Positions 5,201 to 7,487 of a stretch of 7,487 nucleotides of DNA are shown in pieces. The DNA lies in the NCBI GenBank assembly GCA_016763235.1, contig JAESUE010000135.1:1-7487 (forward strand), in the 5' to 3' direction. The first letter of the stretch is position 1, and every line of letters begins with the position of its first letter. The translations under genes and the position numbers were made by a program. The notes under the pieces were generated by a model. The model was not told the DNA's origin. It ran no database searches and worked only from the letters and a program-made list of their open reading frames with translations. The stretch comes from Pseudomonadales bacterium. GTDB lineage: Bacteria > Pseudomonadota > Gammaproteobacteria > Pseudomonadales > UBA3067.

Positions 5201-7487
5201 TGCTTCCCGACTATATGCAACCCGCAGCCTATACGGTGTTGGCCGCTTTGCCGCTTACCCGAAACGGCAAGGTTGATCGCAAGGCGCTTCCCCCTGTAAC
5301 AATCGGTGGGCAGGCCAAAAGTGACGATAAGCCTTCCACAGAGCTTGAAGCAGAATTGTGCAGCATTTGGCAGGCAGTGTTGAACAGCGATGAAGTGGGT
5401 ATTCACGATAACTTTTTTGAGCTCGGCGGCCACTCCCTACTTGCCACCCAAGTGACATCACGGGTACGAAAAAAATTAGGCTATGAATTACCCGTGCGTG
5501 AAATGTTTGCCTGCCCCACCATCGCGCAATGTGCCGCGTGGATAGAAGAGCATGGGCAGCACAGCACAAAATCACTTCAAGGTGAGTTGGTCAAGCGGGC
5601 TGAGGGAGAAACAACACCAGCAACGTATGCCCAACGTCGTTTATGGCTGCTCGAACAACTTAGCCCCGGCTCAAGCGCATACCTCATTCCTTCTGCGCTG
5701 CGAATTCGTGGCCCATTGGATATGCACTGCGTAAACCAAGTGGTAAACACCTTAATTGCGCGGCATGAAACCCTGCGCACCGCCATCATTGCGCAAGATG
5801 AATCCGATAAAGACGTGCAGCTACTTCAGCAAGTGTTTGATGACGTTAGCGTGCAGTGTGAACGAGAGATTTACACCGGCGAGCTCAGCCCGAAAGCCAT
5901 TCAACAACTTATTGATGAAGAAGCCGGAAACAGCTTTGATCTTAGCCAAGCGCCCCTAATGCGAGTGCGTTTTTTAGCGCTGGATAAAAATAAAGAAGCA
6001 GTAAATTCGGAAGAACAAGACACCCTGTTATTACTCACCATGCACCACATCATCTCTGATGGTTGGTCTATGTCGGTGTTTATCAACGAATTTACCGTCT
6101 TATATGATGCATTTCGTCACCACCGTGAAAACCCGCTTGCTCCGCTGGCCTTTCAATATGGCGATTATGCCTGCTGGCAGCAGCGTTGCTTAGACCCCGC
6201 TCACTTACAGAGTGCGCTGGATTTTTGGGTGGAACAATTATCCGATAAAGACCCTGTACTGCACCTGCCAACAGACTTTCAACGGCCCACCACACCATCT
6301 TCACCGGGGGCGATGCTTCACCACACGCTACCGGTTTCACTCACCCAGAGTTTATCGGCACTGAGTGAAAGAGAAGGTGTTAGCCTGTTTATGCTGGCGC
6401 TGTCTGCCTGGCAACTGCTGCTTTCACGTTACAGCGGGCAAACGAAATTTAATGTCGGCTCCCCCGTGGCAGGGCGCACCATGACCGAAACCGAACCGAT
6501 GATTGGTTTTTTTATAAATACCGTCGTATTTGGGGCCAATGTAGAAGAAAATTTAAGTTTTCGTGAATACCTGTACCAAGTGCGAGAAAAAAGCCTGGCT
6601 GGTTTTGCCCACCAGAACCTACCCTTTGAAATGCTGGTAGACACCCTGCAACCTAAGCGCAGTTTAAGTCATTCGCCACTGTTTCAGGTGTTTCTCAACG
6701 TATTGAATTTACCCGCAGTCAGTCGAGACGTGGATAATTTACATATAGAAGATTTAAGCGAAGAACAAAAAAACTACGCCGCAAAATTTGATCTAAGCCT
6801 CTACGTGCAGCCGCAGGAAGAAGGCTTAAAACTATCCATGCTCTATCGCAGCGACTGCTTTGAGGCAGAAACTGTTCAGCGTCATTTGGCACATTTAGAA
6901 AGCCTGTTTACTCAGATGGTTGATGATTTAGATCGCCCTCTGGCCGCCTTCCGCTTGCTACAGCAGGCAGATAAACATCTACTTCCTGCCCCCTTAAAAA
7001 CCTTAGCAGTGAAAGATTTCCCCTTACCGCAACAGCAAATTTCAGCGCAGGCAGTAGAACGGGGTGAAAACGTGGCCCTGCTTGATCTAGATGGAAGCTG
7101 GCGCTACAACGAGCTGGAACAGTGGAGCAACCAACTAGCACATGCCCTGCAACAAGGGGGTATAAAGCCAGAAGCACCCGTAGTGATTTATGCTCACCGC
7201 AGCGGTGCGCTGGTCTGTGCGCTGCTGGCCGTGCTTAAGGCCGGTGGCGCATTTGTGGTGCTTGATCCCGCGCACCCCGAGTTGCGCTTATTGCAGACAA
7301 TAGAACAAGTGAAGGCCGAAGCCGTGCTCAACGTGGAAGGGGCAGGGCCGTTACCGTCGAAACTGGCGGCCGCGTTTTCAGGGCTGCCGCTGCACCTCGC
7401 TGTGCCGGCGTTATCAGGCTGGAGGAATCAAAACCCCTTCGCAGGCTACAGCATCGAATTACCCGAAGCGCAAACCAATCACCTCGG
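2092..7487 (+). CDS. Nonribosomal peptide synthetase, docking-C-A-PCP-C-A..., partial (3' end off the right edge)
   Basis: A cytoplasmic multimodular enzyme that activates amino acids as adenylates, loads them on phosphopantetheine arms and joins them into a peptide. One uninterrupted frame gives 1798 codons with no stop or frameshift. Domains by residue: TubC-type N-terminal docking 1-54; C1 75-508; A1 544-1067; PCP 1083-1153; C2 1176-1623; A2 1649-1798, truncated before core motif A3. Catalytic motifs are intact: HHIISDG in both C domains (211-217 and 1318-1324), TSGSTGEPKG (696-705), GYGPTE, YKTGD and NGKVDR (Lys1060) in A1, and GGHS with Ser1115 as the phosphopantetheine site. Neither module shows an epimerase or methyltransferase. 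Module 1 probably adds valine. GTG 2092 is chosen because it gives the canonical docking-domain start. A docking domain and elongation-type C1 mean the protein receives a chain from another synthetase not encoded upstream here. Product unknown. Confidence 0.95.
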   Translation, partial: MTVYQLLTKLGEAGIKLWVESGELRFRAPKGALTPELRDQVVAQKPELIKFLQQSRSGEAVKQRKIQAVSRAVPIPLSFGQERLWFLSQLEPESSAYHIPILLELKGNLDAHKLDAALGEVIKRHEVLRSVLQASDNATTPGVSQQILPQAHWPLHCEDFSHYDAEDKEKQRLKVIEATRSTVFSLCDGPLLRTVLIKLEEQHYQLILTLHHIISDGWSMAVLVKELMALYLAQINTDLALSKVLPPLVVQYGDYAHWQRQWLVSSAREQQLAYWREQLDEVPVLELPLDKPRPAALRSRGDAHFFYWSKELQKKARDFSQTQGVTLFMTLLAAFEALLSSYSGQNDFAVGTPIANRTMPEQEPLIGFFVNTLALRAEVDQQQSFETLLKTVQRITLEAYAHQDLPFEQVVEALNVPREMSYTPLFQVMFSLQNESDIQLDLPGLQINTLPLSRRSSKCDLNLTFTETAEGLRGELEYSTELFDPESIIRMESHLQHLVENLLAAPQVPLCRVSMLSQEGKQNILSQWNPQASSDQKSAMQYGLAALFEKQVEQFPQAIALVSGTTQLTYDSLNQHANDYAHKLLETGLKSDQVVALCGSRSLERIIALLAIVKAGAVYMPLETDQSAERLATLLGQSQATFAIVDSQQRAVFLTLSADDLPITLHPYPAIKDALVNGNNLGLPASPEQRAYIMFTSGSTGEPKGIVIPQRGIVRLVKDNGFLELGPETCLLHYAPLAFDASTFEIWGTLLNGGRLVVAPAGLLELEQLGEEIHQHGVNTLWLTAALFHAMAEHNPQSFAPLKTLLAGGDQLNPHTVKRVLYRYPRLTLINGYGPTENTTFTSCHVMHSADQVGRSVSIGKAINGTQIYVLNHALEPQAVGVPGELCTAGDGLALGYLSTEATASAFMPNPFAHLPGHGSTLYKTGDQVRYLPDGSLEFLGRIDQQVKIRGFRIELGEIEASLSGLPWVKNCAVVVQEKDQQKYLVAYLESGLGVETAQGVGNGLSVENGVGLERSVALESDQAALIRRTRSQLSRLLPDYMQPAAYTVLAALPLTRNGKVDRKALPPVTIGGQAKSDDKPSTELEAELCSIWQAVLNSDEVGIHDNFFELGGHSLLATQVTSRVRKKLGYELPVREMFACPTIAQCAAWIEEHGQHSTKSLQGELVKRAEGETTPATYAQRRLWLLEQLSPGSSAYLIPSALRIRGPLDMHCVNQVVNTLIARHETLRTAIIAQDESDKDVQLLQQVFDDVSVQCEREIYTGELSPKAIQQLIDEEAGNSFDLSQAPLMRVRFLALDKNKEAVNSEEQDTLLLLTMHHIISDGWSMSVFINEFTVLYDAFRHHRENPLAPLAFQYGDYACWQQRCLDPAHLQSALDFWVEQLSDKDPVLHLPTDFQRPTTPSSPGAMLHHTLPVSLTQSLSALSEREGVSLFMLALSAWQLLLSRYSGQTKFNVGSPVAGRTMTETEPMIGFFINTVVFGANVEENLSFREYLYQVREKSLAGFAHQNLPFEMLVDTLQPKRSLSHSPLFQVFLNVLNLPAVSRDVDNLHIEDLSEEQKNYAAKFDLSLYVQPQEEGLKLSMLYRSDCFEAETVQRHLAHLESLFTQMVDDLDRPLAAFRLLQQADKHLLPAPLKTLAVKDFPLPQQQISAQAVERGENVALLDLDGSWRYNELEQWSNQLAHALQQGGIKPEAPVVIYAHRSGALVCALLAVLKAGGAFVVLDPAHPELRLLQTIEQVKAEAVLNVEGAGPLPSKLAAAFSGLPLHLAVPALSGWRNQNPFAGYSIELPEAQTNHL
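2314..3615 (+). other. Condensation domain C1, LCL-like (residues 75-508)
   Basis: Core motifs are visible in order: C1 LSFGQERLWFLSQL (77-90); C3 HHIISDGWSM with His212 as the catalytic second histidine and Asp216; C4 YGDYAHWQR; C5 VGTPIANR; IGFFVNTL; HQDLPFEQVVE; and a final SPLFQ-like YTPLFQVMF. The wording fits C domains joining two L-residues. It does not look like a lipo-initiation (starter) domain, a DCL domain or a dual epimerisation/condensation domain. The subtype call is by eye. Confidence 0.85.
3721..5292 (+). other. Adenylation domain A1, predicted valine-type (residues 544-1067)
   Basis: Aligning by eye to the GrsA phenylalanine domain gives these pocket residues: Asp740, Ala741, Phe744, Trp782, Leu806, Gly808, Gly832, Thr840, Phe841 and Lys1060, i.e. 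DAFWLGGTFK. The classic valine code is DAFWIGGTFK, one conservative change away. All ATP-binding core motifs A3-A8 and A10 are intact. One oddity is motif A2: where most domains have VPLDPxYPxxRL, this one reads MPLETDQSAERL, lacking the DP and YP. Another is the repeat-bearing loop between LVAYL and LPDYM (listed separately). Confidence 0.85.
5047..5154 (+). repeat. Six-unit degenerate 18-bp repeat inside A1 (residues 986-1021)
   Basis: In phase with the codons, six successive hexapeptides read VAYLES, GLGVET, AQGVGN, GLSVEN, GVGLER and SVALES. Five of the six fit xxx(L/V)Ex. The first is the conserved LVAYL strand end of the adenylation fold, so the others look like in-frame duplications of an 18-bp unit followed by drift. 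The segment lies in the variable surface loop before the LPDYM helix region. It lengthens that loop by roughly 18 residues relative to a typical domain and should leave the active site intact. Confidence 0.65.
5338..5550 (+). other. Peptidyl carrier protein (PCP) of module 1 (residues 1083-1153)
   Basis: TELEAELCSIWQAVL opens helix 1. DNFFELGGHSLLATQ carries Ser1115, the site of phosphopantetheine attachment. The following VREMFACPTIAQCAAWI is the usual helix 3-4 region. The domain is complete and of normal length, and it directly precedes C2 with no epimerase between, consistent with an L-configured residue passed on. Confidence 0.9.
5617..6960 (+). other. Condensation domain C2, LCL-like (residues 1176-1623)
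   Basis: Motifs in order: TYAQRRLWLLEQL (1178-1190); ARHETLRT; HHIISDGWSM (catalytic His1319, Asp1323); YGDYACWQQR; VGSPVAGRT; IGFFINTVV; HQNLPFEMLVD; SPLFQVF. All key residues are present. It would join the module 1 product, presumably ending in valine, to the residue loaded by A2. As no epimerase precedes it, an LCL type is expected and the motifs agree. Confidence 0.85.
7036..7487 (+). other. Adenylation domain A2, N-terminal part only (residues 1649-1798)
   Basis: WRYNELEQWSNQLA (about 1670-1683) is core motif A1 and VLKAGGAFVVLDPAHP (about 1714-1729) is motif A2. The window ends just before the ATP-binding A3 motif, so no specificity code can be read. The strand before motif A2, VVIYAHRSGALVCALLAVL, and the V-for-P change in FVVLDP differ from the standard FVPLDP. 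They resemble, from memory, the LYS2/alpha-aminoadipate reductase type (IYSSRG...GVLKAGATFSVIDPAYP). Substrate unknown. Confidence 0.7.

Noticed and set aside
1050..7487. Copper-chelating peptide (chalkophore-like) biosynthesis locus
   Set aside because: The only support is adjacency of a putative copper protein. No transporter, receptor or metal-responsive operator is visible, and the valine-type module says nothing about metal binding.
2092..7487. Frameshift or pseudogene in the NRPS
   Set aside because: Codon-by-codon reading from 2092 to the right edge shows no stop and all catalytic motifs in one frame.

Overview
The window looks like a chromosomal segment from a marine-type gammaproteobacterium. 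The pseudouridine synthase reads like its gammaproteobacterial relatives, base composition is near 50% GC by eye, and the short GGGGTCAGGCCTTACAT-type repeats recall sequences seen in that group. Cellvibrionales (for example Teredinibacter or Saccharophagus relatives) is a plausible but unproven placement.

Left edge (1-423, minus strand): the N-terminal 141 codons of an RluA-family RNA pseudouridine synthase, cut by the window edge just after its catalytic HRLD motif. Next (424-1049) comes about 625 bases with no convincing gene. It holds a five-copy 14-bp direct-repeat cluster (528-618), probably a relic of a REP/RAYT-type element, plus a few weak inverted repeats.

Middle (1050-1793, minus strand): a secreted protein of the YcnI/DUF1775 type, with a signal peptide, a predicted N-terminal histidine on the mature protein, a strong ribosome binding site and a reasonable sigma70 promoter. 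It is transcribed divergently from the right-hand gene across a 298-bp intergenic region.

Right (2092-7487, plus strand, open at the edge): one continuous reading frame of 1798 visible codons for a nonribosomal peptide synthetase (NRPS). Order: TubC-type docking domain, condensation (C1), adenylation (A1), carrier protein (PCP), condensation (C2), adenylation (A2, cut before its A3 core motif). The A1 pocket reads DAFWLGGTFK, close to the classic valine code. A2 has A2-motif wording closer to LYS2/aminoadipate-reductase-like adenylation domains than to standard amino-acid-adding ones. A six-unit, 18-bp-periodic degenerate repeat sits in a surface loop near the C-terminus of A1.

The gene begins with a docking domain and an elongation-type C domain, yet nothing upstream encodes a donor synthetase. 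The chain-initiating partner must therefore lie downstream or elsewhere. The product cannot be named from this window.
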